Below are positions 18,561 to 26,821 of a stretch of DNA of 64,000 nt, in pieces. The position numbers and the translations under genes were made by a program. Position 1 is the stretch's first letter, and each line of letters opens with the position of its first letter. The notes below the pieces were generated by a model. The model saw only the letters and a program-made list of their open reading frames with translations. It searched no databases and was not told where the DNA came from. This stretch comes from an uncultured Eubacterium sp. (lineage in GTDB: Bacteria; Bacillota; Clostridia; Lachnospirales; Lachnospiraceae): NCBI GenBank assembly GCA_900552795.1, contig USBB01000002.1, forward strand, positions 124,001 through 188,000, given 5' to 3'.

Positions 18561-19788
18561 AATAAAAAATTCTTCTATTTTCTGTGACAATACCTTTCAT
18601 AATCCGTCAAGAGGCTGGTACAGTATTTTTCCGTTTATTATTCCGCAAAAAATTGATTTTACTGAGCTTGGGTATTGTCTTTTGGAAAATGAAAGTCTGT
18701 GTCTTTTAAGAATAGATATATCAAAATATAAATCATCAGCTCTTGACGATGAGGCATTAATGAATTTAACGCAAATACTTGATTTTTTTTCAGACCGCGG
18801 CAAAGAGCTTATTATAAGAGTCGTGTATGATTCCTGTGGAAACGGTCTCCTTAATGAGCCTTCCGATATAAATTTAATAAAATTACATATCAGACAAATA
18901 GGCGGGATTCTGACAAACTACAGCAGTCATATACTGACTCTGCAGGGAATATTTGTCGGCAGCTGGGGAGAGATGCATAATTCAAGATATTTAAGCGATG
19001 ATGATGTCGCAGAGTTATTATCATGTATTTATTATGCAACTGACGGTAAGATAAGACTTGCGTTAAGAAAACCGGAATATATAAGAAATACTTATAAAAA
19101 GCTTATATCAGATATGAATAAAGATGCCGATTCAATAATTATGCTGACAGGGCTTTTTGACGATGCAATAACAGCATCAGAAAACGATTATGGTACTTAT
19201 ATTATTACACACCGGGAAGAAGAGTTAAATTATATAAGTACAGTAAGTAAAACTGCTCTTTGCGGAGGGGAAGCAGTAAATGAAAACCCGTTAAATGACG
19301 CCGATAAAGCTGTTATTTACCTTGAAAAGCTTAAAGTTACGTATCTTAACAGGCAATATGATAAATCTGTCCTCGATAAATGGAAAAACAGCCTTATAAT
19401 AAAAAACGCAGTAACGTATAATGCCTATGATTATATAGGAGAACATCTTGGCTATTGCCTTAATATAAAAAACGCAGAATTTGCCGACAAACAAAAAAGC
19501 CTGATAAAAGTAACCATAACTAACGAAGGCTTCGCTCCTTTATATGACGGTGTATACGTAATTGCAGAGATATCTGACAATGATTCTTTAAATATATCTG
19601 CAGAATGTGACAGCAGTAGTTTGAAATCGGGTATACCAGAATCAGCCGCAGCATACCTTGATCTTAATAAAATAAACTTAAAAAGCGGCCAATATAAAAT
19701 CGATTATTCAATTATAAGAATCCGTGACAATAAAAAAATAATACCGCATAGAACAACCGTCACTTACCTAAAATTTTTGAAACGTTAA
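18538..19788 (+). CDS. DUF4832-type protein without a signal peptide
   Basis: About 416 residues related to the DUF4832/DUF4874 glycoside-hydrolase-like TIM-barrel family: NPSRGWYSIF at the N-terminus, a GIFVGSWGEMH segment whose Glu sits where such barrels carry the acid/base, TGLFDDAI, and a C-terminal beta domain after residue 320. It is paralogous to the leftward gene at 19760, sharing NPxRGxYxI, QGIFVG, TGLFxDAI and the YDYxxxHLGY block. Unlike that copy it has no signal peptide or membrane helix. ATG at 18538 has AGGTGA eight bases upstream and lies inside the preceding GT gene. Its 3' end overlaps the convergent paralogue by 29 bp. Confidence 0.7.
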   Translation: MLWQKNNKIKNSSIFCDNTFHNPSRGWYSIFPFIIPQKIDFTELGYCLLENESLCLLRIDISKYKSSALDDEALMNLTQILDFFSDRGKELIIRVVYDSCGNGLLNEPSDINLIKLHIRQIGGILTNYSSHILTLQGIFVGSWGEMHNSRYLSDDDVAELLSCIYYATDGKIRLALRKPEYIRNTYKKLISDMNKDADSIIMLTGLFDDAITASENDYGTYIITHREEELNYISTVSKTALCGGEAVNENPLNDADKAVIYLEKLKVTYLNRQYDKSVLDKWKNSLIIKNAVTYNAYDYIGEHLGYCLNIKNAEFADKQKSLIKVTITNEGFAPLYDGVYVIAEISDNDSLNISAECDSSSLKSGIPESAAAYLDLNKINLKSGQYKIDYSIIRIRDNKKIIPHRTTVTYLKFLKR

Positions 19789-21202
19789 GATTTCCTATAA
19801 AATACCCTTTTTGCGTAAATTCATTTGTGTTTGCAAGATATATCGTATCGTCACAACCGCTGTCCGTAATTTCAAGATAAAAATCATACTCTCCGGGCAA
19901 AAGATTCCCGATATCAATGCTGCACGTTATATCAGCCGAACCGCCGGCCGGTAATGATACCTTTTCATCCTGATAATTAAAAGCCTTAACAATACAGCTT
20001 ATGACAGAATTGCCATCACTGTCATAAGCTTTTATTTTTGCATCAAATTTCCTGTAGGCAGGCGCAAACCCCTTATTCTCTATGGTAATATTTAAATCTG
20101 CATTTTTGGCAAACGTCTCATAATTAATGAAAGAATCTTTAAGAACATATCTGTATCCCAAGTGTGACAGCATATAATCATAAACGCTTACTCCGTTAAA
20201 AATGTCATCGCCATTATAAATTTCTGCTTTCCATTTATTTAACACATTCTCATCATACATTTTATTTAAATATGTTATATGCATCTTACTAAAATCATCT
20301 GTCGCATTTGAACCATCATTGTACGGGTTATCTATAATGACCTCCCCGCCGTTTGGAAAATGACTGCACAAATCATTTTGAAATTCAAGCTCCTGATTTC
20401 TTGAACCTTTTTTAAAATAGTTATTATCATCAAAAGCAATATCATCCTGACCATATGTATTAAGATCGGTAGCGGAACCAAGGATTGCGTCGTTAAAAAG
20501 TCCCGTCCTTTTATTTTTCTTTATAATCTCTATAATATCCGCACTTTCATATATTGTACGCAAGTGCGCAGGAGTCCTTACGGAAAGGAAAATATCTTGG
20601 CTTATCAGATTATCAAGACAAGCAAAAAGCTCTTTAAAGCTTTTATCATCCATATAACTTCCGCCGTTCATCTCTGCATAATTTCCGACAAAAATCCCCT
20701 GCATGACAAAAATATCAGATGCATAAGAATTTACAATCTTTGAAATCTGCATCATATGTTCTTTTATCACAGATATATCATCAGGCTCACTATCTGCAGC
20801 CTTTCCGTCCCAATCATACAAAAACCTTAAAATAATATCATAATCTGCCTCACTCCATGAATTTATGACATGATTTATCTGATTTAAGGCCTTATCAGTA
20901 AGACTTTTGTCTTTATAATAATTTAAATTAAACTGCAAAAGTACAAGTCGCTCATCGATGCTTTCAGCAATGCCTTTTTTTGTTCTTTCATCATGTACAT
21001 AGCCTTCTTCATCATTTACATAATACGCATAAATATTATAAAATCCACGATAAGGATTATTTACAACATTCGTTGATTCTGCATAGCTTTGAGCACTCCA
21101 GTCTACATTTCTATAACAGTCATATACTTTTTTTGCAGCAATAAGTGCAGACGATAATACTAAAAAAACTGCACACACAGCCACTATACGAAACTTTTTC
21201 AT
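19760..21202 (-). CDS. Secreted/anchored DUF4832-type glycoside-hydrolase-like protein
   Basis: 480 residues with an N-terminal signal or anchor (KKFRIVAVCAVFLVLSSALI), then the DUF4832-type barrel: NPYRGFYNIYAY, QGIFVGNYAEMNG, TGLFNDAI and a C-terminal beta domain with a SVYDYMLSHLGY block. The paralogue at 18538 shares these blocks. In a polysaccharide locus an extracellular barrel could cleave or bind the glycan, filling the role of the missing PelA hydrolase. Start ATG at 21202 has AGGGGGA eight bases upstream on the minus strand; the TTG at 21226 is less likely. It is the only leftward gene between 4.5 and 29 kb. Confidence 0.7.
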   Translation of the reverse strand: MKKFRIVAVCAVFLVLSSALIAAKKVYDCYRNVDWSAQSYAESTNVVNNPYRGFYNIYAYYVNDEEGYVHDERTKKGIAESIDERLVLLQFNLNYYKDKSLTDKALNQINHVINSWSEADYDIILRFLYDWDGKAADSEPDDISVIKEHMMQISKIVNSYASDIFVMQGIFVGNYAEMNGGSYMDDKSFKELFACLDNLISQDIFLSVRTPAHLRTIYESADIIEIIKKNKRTGLFNDAILGSATDLNTYGQDDIAFDDNNYFKKGSRNQELEFQNDLCSHFPNGGEVIIDNPYNDGSNATDDFSKMHITYLNKMYDENVLNKWKAEIYNGDDIFNGVSVYDYMLSHLGYRYVLKDSFINYETFAKNADLNITIENKGFAPAYRKFDAKIKAYDSDGNSVISCIVKAFNYQDEKVSLPAGGSADITCSIDIGNLLPGEYDFYLEITDSGCDDTIYLANTNEFTQKGYFIGNLNVSKILGK

Positions 21203-21248
21203 ACCAAGAATCCCCCTCTCCAACATGCAAACGATTTTGTATATATTG

Positions 21249-21289
21249 AAATATTATAGCATTTGGCACGCTTCAATGCTATAATATTT
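21249..21289. promoter_or_regulatory. Perfect inverted repeat with back-to-back -10 boxes
   Basis: Arms of 15 bp (21249-21263 and 21275-21289) are perfect reverse complements around an 11-base centre. Each arm carries a TATAAT, one rightward (21280-21285) toward the flippase gene and one leftward (21258-21253) toward the DUF4832 gene. It could be a symmetric operator or promoter for both divergent genes. No good -35 boxes are visible. Confidence 0.45.
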
Positions 21290-21338
21290 TAATCAGATAT
21301 AAGTTTAATTCTTAAAATTACAGAAACGGAGTAAAAAT

Positions 21339-22886
21339 TTGGGAAATAAAAGCCGGACACAATACTCAGCATATAATACAACTATTGCAATGATTTCTCG
21401 CATTTTTGCGATTTTGATGGGATATGTTGTCAGAGTTATATTTACACATACGTTATCTGAAAGCTATGTAGGCATAAACGGATTGTTTACAGACATATTA
21501 AATGTACTGTCGTTATCGGAAATGGGCATTGAAACCGCGATAGCATTTGCATTATACAAGCCGATAGCAGAAGACGATATAGAAAGCCAGAAATCTATCA
21601 TGAATTTGTATAAATGGTTTTACAGAGGTGTTGCGGCCTTTGTAGCCATAGCAGGCCTTTTAGTAATTCCTTTTATGGATGTCCTTATAAAAAATAAGCC
21701 TGATATAGATAATCTTACCTACATTTATCTGCTTTTTTTGTTCAACACCGTTATATCATACCTGTTCGCCTACAAAAGAACACTTATAGAAGCACATCAG
21801 CTCATGTATATAAGCACACTTGCAAGAACACTTTCATGGATAATACAGGATATCGTGCAAATTATAGTTTTACTGAGCACAAAGAATTTTATATTATTTT
21901 TGTATGTTTATATACTATGTACATTTCTGTCAAATTTATATATCTCTAAAAAAGCTGATAAAATGTACCCTTATATAAAAGATAAAAATATATTGCCGCT
22001 GAATAAAAACACACGAAAAACTATAACTAAAAATATACGTGCAATGATGATGCACAAAATAGGCGACGTTATGGTAAATAATACCGATAATCTGCTGCTT
22101 TCAAGCATAGTAGGCATACGAAGCGTAGGCTGTTATTCAAATTACGTGCTTATAATAGGCTCCATACAGCAGATATTAAATGAAGCTTTTGCAGGAATAA
22201 CGGCAAGCGTCGGTAATCTTGGCGCAACGACTGATTCCTCGCGAGTCAAAAAAATATTTGAAGCTTCCTTTTTCCTTAATAACTGGATGTATGGACTTTC
22301 TGCAATATGCCTTTTTGAGCTTATAAATCCTTTTGTTGAGTTAAGCTTCGGTTCCCAATTTGTATTCCCTTTGGAAATTACCACTGTATTATGCATTAAT
22401 TTCTTTATAAAGGGAATGCTGCAAAGCTGCCTTGTTTTTAGAAATTCATTAGGACTTTTCTGGTATGACAGATATAAATCCATAGCGGAAGCCGCAATAA
22501 ACCTTGTGGTTTCGATTACACTCGCATTTAAATTCGGGGCAATAGGGGTTTTTATAGGAACACTTGTAAGTGCAGTAACAACTTCAATGTGGGTAGAGCC
22601 TTTCGTACTCTATAAGCATCACTTTAAGGAAACACCGCTAAGTTACTATAAAAAGCTTATTTTATACTGCACCGAAACCGTATTTATATGGGTGGCAACT
22701 CATTATATAAGTGATACTTTTATAACAGAAGCAGCGATACACAATATATTTGCGCTTATTGCGGTTAAATTTGTTTTTTGTTTTATATTTTCAAATATGT
22801 TGTATTTTATAATAAATTTTAGATCAAAAGAATTTAAATTTCTTGAAGACAAATTAAAAAGGCTGTTAAAAGAGAGGGGAATATAG
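21339..22886 (+). CDS. Wzx-type polysaccharide flippase
   Basis: A 515-residue protein of about 12-14 membrane helices from the O-antigen/teichoic-acid flippase group (N-terminal IFAILMGYVVRVIFTHTLSE, then GINGLFTDILNVLSLSEMGI). It would flip a lipid-linked glycan across the membrane and is a second exporter next to PelG. Start is TTG at 21339, with ACGGAG giving seven-base spacing and no in-frame ATG nearby; the rare start codon may lower output. The NTP_transf_5 gene follows after three bases. Confidence 0.85.
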   Translation: MGNKSRTQYSAYNTTIAMISRIFAILMGYVVRVIFTHTLSESYVGINGLFTDILNVLSLSEMGIETAIAFALYKPIAEDDIESQKSIMNLYKWFYRGVAAFVAIAGLLVIPFMDVLIKNKPDIDNLTYIYLLFLFNTVISYLFAYKRTLIEAHQLMYISTLARTLSWIIQDIVQIIVLLSTKNFILFLYVYILCTFLSNLYISKKADKMYPYIKDKNILPLNKNTRKTITKNIRAMMMHKIGDVMVNNTDNLLLSSIVGIRSVGCYSNYVLIIGSIQQILNEAFAGITASVGNLGATTDSSRVKKIFEASFFLNNWMYGLSAICLFELINPFVELSFGSQFVFPLEITTVLCINFFIKGMLQSCLVFRNSLGLFWYDRYKSIAEAAINLVVSITLAFKFGAIGVFIGTLVSAVTTSMWVEPFVLYKHHFKETPLSYYKKLILYCTETVFIWVATHYISDTFITEAAIHNIFALIAVKFVFCFIFSNMLYFIINFRSKEFKFLEDKLKRLLKERGI

Positions 22887-22889
22887 CCA

Positions 22890-24221
22890 ATGAACAGTAA
22901 ATTAACTCAAAACCAGGATTTGCTTTTACATATTTTAAAAATCTCATTATATAAATATCCTAAAAATATTAACCCGCAGGACGCAAAAAATATAGGCCTG
23001 TTTTACAAAAATCTGCTTAAAGACAGCTCCGTCTATAAAAAATTGATAAATGCAGACTGGAATCAGCTAATATCATCAGCCGATAAGCACGGTGTTCTGT
23101 CTGTAATGTATGAGGTACTCTCACAGGTTAACAGCATTTGTGATTATAATAAAATTACTGATAACTCTGCCCTTTATATAAAAAGTGTTTCTCAAAAAAT
23201 TGTAGCTCAAAATTACAGGCTCCTGCATATGAGCGGCTATATTATAAATATTTTAAATGAAAATGATATACCTGCCATTCTTTTAAAAGGGTGGCATATG
23301 GCAAATTATTATCCTATAGCTGAGTCACGGAAATCAGGCGATATTGACATACTGATACCCGACACGGACAAGTTTACGCAGACGATTGACATTCTGCTGC
23401 AAAACGGTTTTTATGTTAAATCAGAGCAGGCAGCCGACTACCACGTAGAACTTGCAGGTGAAAAAGGTATTATTGTTGAAATTCATTCCAAACTTACAGG
23501 AGATTTTTCTGACACAAAAATTAACAGAAGTCTCGATATAATAAAGAATGAATTTAAATTTAATTATTTAAAGAAACAAATATTGGGATATACAATCAAT
23601 TATGCAGGTTACGCTTACAACGCCTTTTATCTTCTTATTCACATGCTTCATCATTTTCTGCAGTCCGGGTTTGGATTAAGACTTCTATGCGACTGGGTTG
23701 TTTTCTGGAACAATGAAATATCACATGAAGATAAGCAAAAATATATGCACCTTGTAAAAATGTGCAAAATTACAGGCTTTTGTGAAGCTGTCACAGGTAT
23801 CTGTATAAAATTTCTGGGGCTTGATTACAGGAAAGTAGCATTTATGTTTGAAGACCATGCAGCACAGCAGGATATGAGCGTGTCAGAATATATGCATACC
23901 AAAAAATATAACAACATCTGCACCGAATTTATTTTAGAAATACTTGAATCTGAAGAATTTGGCAAATCATCAGATGAAAGGCTTGTCGCATTAAGAAACT
24001 CAAAACCGTCGGCTTATATAAAAGAATTTCATCATCAGATGAAATTAAACCACCCGAAATCATCTAAATGCCCGTTGCTTTGGCCTTTCCTATGGATTGT
24101 CACACTATATGTGTTTATGAAAAATAACCGCAATATAAGAAAGACCTCTACGAAAAAAGTTCTTAAAAGCGCGGCTATTCGCGGAAAAATCGTCAATAAG
24201 ATGAATTTATTTAAAAGATGA
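22890..24221 (+). CDS. NTP_transf_5 nucleotidyltransferase-fold protein
   Basis: 443 residues. LLKGWHMANYYP (131-142) and GDIDIL (150-155), with EIH at 197-199, form the pol-beta-type nucleotidyltransferase signature of the uncharacterised NTP_transf_5 family (Gly plus Asp-x-Asp metal site). The rest is helical. Members recur with PqqD-like proteins in peptide-modification and exopolysaccharide loci; the reaction is unproven, but transfer of a nucleotide to a peptide or sugar is possible. It starts three bases after the flippase, with GAGGGG in the flippase end, so the two are probably co-translated. The Cys peptide gene follows after a new promoter. Confidence 0.75.
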   Translation: MNSKLTQNQDLLLHILKISLYKYPKNINPQDAKNIGLFYKNLLKDSSVYKKLINADWNQLISSADKHGVLSVMYEVLSQVNSICDYNKITDNSALYIKSVSQKIVAQNYRLLHMSGYIINILNENDIPAILLKGWHMANYYPIAESRKSGDIDILIPDTDKFTQTIDILLQNGFYVKSEQAADYHVELAGEKGIIVEIHSKLTGDFSDTKINRSLDIIKNEFKFNYLKKQILGYTINYAGYAYNAFYLLIHMLHHFLQSGFGLRLLCDWVVFWNNEISHEDKQKYMHLVKMCKITGFCEAVTGICIKFLGLDYRKVAFMFEDHAAQQDMSVSEYMHTKKYNNICTEFILEILESEEFGKSSDERLVALRNSKPSAYIKEFHHQMKLNHPKSSKCPLLWPFLWIVTLYVFMKNNRNIRKTSTKKVLKSAAIRGKIVNKMNLFKR

Positions 24222-24254
24222 TTATTTTAAATACCAATTTTACGCTGTATTCTG

Positions 24255-24284
24255 TTGACATAAAACAACTTGCAAGAGTATAAT
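24255..24284 (+). promoter_or_regulatory. Consensus housekeeping promoter for the Cys peptide
   Basis: TTGACA (24255-24260), an 18-bp spacer and TATAAT (24279-24284): both hexamers are perfect, the strongest promoter I see in the window. It gives a leader of about 43 bases ending in AGGAGG seven bases before the ATG. Confidence 0.8.
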
Positions 24285-24333
24285 GCTTCTTATAAAAAAG
24301 CTTTTGTAAATTAATAAAAGAGGAGGTCATAAT

Positions 24334-24567
24334 ATGAGCAATTATGAAAAACCGGTTGCCAGTATTGTAGAGGAAAAGACAGAGGGCGTATTCATGGCAA
24401 GCGGCACAAAGCCTGTATGCCGTTTCGGTAGAACTGATGCCGGAGCCGGCGTTGACACATGTCAGTCATGTTCAAAATCAGGCGGAACAGTACCTGACTT
24501 AAAGAATACTTTTAAGTCAGATTATACAGGCTGTGTAGATAACATGCCTGAAAAGCAGGTTTTATAA
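24334..24567 (+). CDS. Small Cys-containing peptide, candidate modified-peptide precursor
   Basis: 77 residues with no membrane helix. It opens with SNYEKPVASIVEEKTEGVFMASG, quoted here as two parts: an acidic leader-like stretch (3-20) and MASG (21-24). A Gly/Ser/Thr-rich region with four Cys (29, 43, 46, 67) follows, including a CQSC pair. Small proteins opening with Tyr-Glu-Lys-Pro are common in gut Firmicutes and unexplained. Perfect promoter and perfect ribosome site predict high expression. It lies between a NTP_transf_5 gene and an S24/S26-type peptidase, in a locus with a PqqD-like protein, so it is the natural candidate substrate of that set. No protease cleavage has been shown. Confidence 0.72.
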   Translation: MSNYEKPVASIVEEKTEGVFMASGTKPVCRFGRTDAGAGVDTCQSCSKSGGTVPDLKNTFKSDYTGCVDNMPEKQVL

Positions 24568-24571
24568 TTAA

Positions 24572-25036
24572 ATGACAGAAGTAAATAACAGCATAGATTT
24601 TATTCCTATGCTTGATGAATTTAATATAAAGCTAAAGCCAAAGGGATACAGTATGTATCCCTTATTTGTTCCAGGCAGGGACGAGGCGATTATTGCAAAA
24701 GCTGATATATCAAAGCTGAAAAGAGGGGACGTCGTACTTTACAGGCGCATAGACAGCTCCAATATACTGGTGCTTCACAGAATATTCAAAATTAAAAAAG
24801 GACTTTTTTACATGGTCGGAGATAACCAGTCAGCCATAGAAGGCCCTATTTTTCCAGAACAGATAAAAGGTATTTTAATAGGTATTATCCGAAACAATAA
24901 AGAATTTAGCGTAAACAATCCCACATACAAAATATTATCGGGATTATGGCTTATTTTACGTCCTGTAAGAAAACCAATAAGCGTAACTGCGGCATTTTTT
25001 AAAAGAAAACTGTTACGCGGCAAAAACAAAAGTTAG
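24572..25036 (+). CDS. S24/S26 (SipW-like) peptidase
   Basis: 154 residues with the signal-peptidase/LexA fold motifs: GYSMYP (Ser27 as nucleophile), LKRGDVVLY, VLHRI (His69) and VGDNQ. The Ser-His form resembles SipW-type signal peptidases. The C-terminal 45 residues are basic and amphipathic (LRPVRKPISV) and may bind the membrane. It starts four bases after the Cys peptide stop, so it is probably co-transcribed and may process that peptide or another exported product. The ribosome site is poor (GCAGG about 14 bases upstream), so output may be kept well below the peptide's. Confidence 0.75.
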   Translation: MTEVNNSIDFIPMLDEFNIKLKPKGYSMYPLFVPGRDEAIIAKADISKLKRGDVVLYRRIDSSNILVLHRIFKIKKGLFYMVGDNQSAIEGPIFPEQIKGILIGIIRNNKEFSVNNPTYKILSGLWLILRPVRKPISVTAAFFKRKLLRGKNKS

Positions 25037-25040
25037 GAAA

Positions 25041-25083
25041 AAGCGTCGTAAACAACGCTTGCAAGATTTGCTTCGCAAACTTG
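25041..25083. other. Two small intergenic hairpins
   Basis: A 6-bp stem (25041-25046 with 25055-25060) is followed by a 9-bp stem with one bulge (25062-25071 with 25075-25083) around a three-base TTC loop. There is no T-run, so this is not a standard terminator. Similar three-base-loop hairpins occur near 42409 and 47872. Confidence 0.4.
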
Positions 25084-25132
25084 TTATTAAAATGCGTCAA
25101 AGACACATCTTCTTATAAAGGAACAAATTTAC

Positions 25133-26044
25133 ATGCAAAAATACAATAATAAACACAGACTCAGACTTTCCTTTACTACAACAATTTTATTTTTTGTAAT
25201 TACTGCCTTATTTTTAGTTTTTAAACAATTTAACAATGATGGCTCTGCTTCTCTAAAAAAACCGTCAGGTGTTCTTGAGGTTCATTTTATAGATGTAGGA
25301 CAGGCCGACGCAACACTCATAAAATGCGATGATAAAGCCATGCTTATAGATGCCGGAGAAAATGACAGCGGTACAAAGATACAGTCTTACCTTAAAAGTC
25401 AAAATGTCGATAAACTTGATTACATAATAGGCACTCACCCTGACAGTGACCACATCGGCGGCCTTGACGTAATAATATACAAATTCGGCTGTGATAAAAT
25501 TTTAATGCCGGATACAAAAAAGAACAATAAAACATATAGAGATGTTGAGGACTCACTAAAAAGCAGAAATTTAGCAAAAACAGTGCCTGAAGTTGGCCAG
25601 CGCTATGCGCTTGGAGAAGCCTCATTTACTATAGTAGGGCCAAATGCTTCATATGATTCCTCAAATGATAATTCTATATCGATTCTTCTTGAATATGGAA
25701 ATTCAAAATTTCTGTTTACGGGGGACGCACAGCAGGAAGCAGAAGAGGATATAGTAAACAATGGTATAAACATTGATTGTGACGTCTATAAGGTCGGACA
25801 CCACGGCAGTAAGACATCATCAACTGAAGAGCTTCTTAATGCAGCAAGCCCCGCTTATGCTGTTATAAGCTGCGGAGAGAATAATGATTACGGTCATCCT
25901 CATGCGTCCGTATTAAACAGCTTAAGGCAGAGAGGAATCAAGGTATTCAGGACAGATGAGCAGGGTACTATAGTTGCTACGACTGACGGCACAAGCATAA
26001 AATGGAACTGCTCACCTTCTGAAAGCTGGAAAGTTGGAAATTAA
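25133..26044 (+). CDS. ComEC/Rec2-type metallo-beta-lactamase-fold hydrolase
   Basis: 303 residues: a membrane anchor or signal at about 13-31, then an MBL domain like the C-terminal part of ComEC: VLEVHFIDVGQADATLI, the metal motif H102-P-D104-S-D106-H107, and VGHHGSKTSS later. Stand-alone forms are found anchored outside the cell and may be nucleases or phosphodiesterases. No ComEC channel domain is present. It follows the peptidase after about 100 bp of hairpins, and a link with the polysaccharide locus is uncertain. Confidence 0.85.
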   Translation: MQKYNNKHRLRLSFTTTILFFVITALFLVFKQFNNDGSASLKKPSGVLEVHFIDVGQADATLIKCDDKAMLIDAGENDSGTKIQSYLKSQNVDKLDYIIGTHPDSDHIGGLDVIIYKFGCDKILMPDTKKNNKTYRDVEDSLKSRNLAKTVPEVGQRYALGEASFTIVGPNASYDSSNDNSISILLEYGNSKFLFTGDAQQEAEEDIVNNGINIDCDVYKVGHHGSKTSSTEELLNAASPAYAVISCGENNDYGHPHASVLNSLRQRGIKVFRTDEQGTIVATTDGTSIKWNCSPSESWKVGN

Positions 26045-26052
26045 TTCCCTAA

Positions 26053-26082
26053 TTGACACAAATTGCCTTTATATTGTAATAT
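26053..26082 (+). promoter_or_regulatory. Promoter for the PsiE-like gene
   Basis: TTGACA (26053-26058), 18-bp spacer, TAATAT (26077-26082), 34 bp before the start codon. Confidence 0.55.
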
Positions 26083-26115
26083 ATTTCTTATAAAAGCCTG
26101 TTTGGAGGAGCGCAA

Positions 26116-26727
26116 ATGAAAGACTTTTTATTATCAAAAATTTATATATTTTCGTTTTATCTTGAAATGTTCATATCATTAATTCTTACCTTTGTCATCA
26201 TACTGCTGGCAGGAAGACTTACTGTAGATGTAATGAGTATTACATTTACATCAGACCAGAACGAAATATTTACATATTTTTTGGAAAATGCCATGAATCT
26301 GGCAATCGGAGTCGAGCTTATAAAAATGCTTTGTAAGCACACTCCCGGAACGGTTGTGGAAGTTTTAATGTTTGCAATTGCAAGACAGATTGTGGTTGAC
26401 CATTCATCAATATGGGTAAACCTTGTAGGTGTTATCTGCATTGCAATTCTTTTTGCTACAAGAAAATATCTTTTCATTCCTCACGATGATGTTACAAGAG
26501 TTACTCTCAGGGGAAGCCAGAGCGTAAAAATGGCAAATGCGCTCGCTAAAGTGCATATACCGGTTACAGATGGAAAAACTCTGCGCGATGTCATAGATAA
26601 GCATCTGTCCGATAATAATATAGACAAAAATATAGGTACATGCGTTGATTTTGACAATTTTGCATTATGTATTGCAAGTATGCATGACGAAATAATAACC
26701 AGAGTCGATATTTTAAAGACTAATTAG
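26116..26727 (+). CDS. PsiE-like membrane protein with a C-terminal transporter-associated domain
   Basis: 203 residues: about four membrane helices in the first 120 residues in the PsiE pattern, then a soluble domain (LRGSQSVKMANALAKVHIPV through MHDEIITRVDIL) resembling the small domain found at the ends of CorC/HlyC and some transporters. No function is established. The start is well supported by GGAGGAG. It forms a single-gene unit, with its own promoter and terminator. Confidence 0.6.
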   Translation: MKDFLLSKIYIFSFYLEMFISLILTFVIILLAGRLTVDVMSITFTSDQNEIFTYFLENAMNLAIGVELIKMLCKHTPGTVVEVLMFAIARQIVVDHSSIWVNLVGVICIAILFATRKYLFIPHDDVTRVTLRGSQSVKMANALAKVHIPVTDGKTLRDVIDKHLSDNNIDKNIGTCVDFDNFALCIASMHDEIITRVDILKTN

Positions 26728-26755
26728 TGGCACTGTCAAAAAGTGTCACTTTTTT
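26726..26755 (+). terminator. Terminator after the PsiE-like gene
   Basis: A 9-bp stem with one G-U pair (26726-26734 with 26742-26750) and a run of T. The stop codon overlaps its left arm. Confidence 0.8.
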
Positions 26756-26821
26756 ATGTGATAGGATAACAAAAATGGAGATTAGTGTAAAAAATCATGT
26801 CGATACGGAATGGAGATTAAT

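Noticed and set aside
21263..21280. TTGGCACG followed by ATGCT, like a sigma-54 promoter
   Set aside because: The GG to GC spacing is one base too long and sigma-54 does not tolerate that; the bases are also explained by the inverted repeat.
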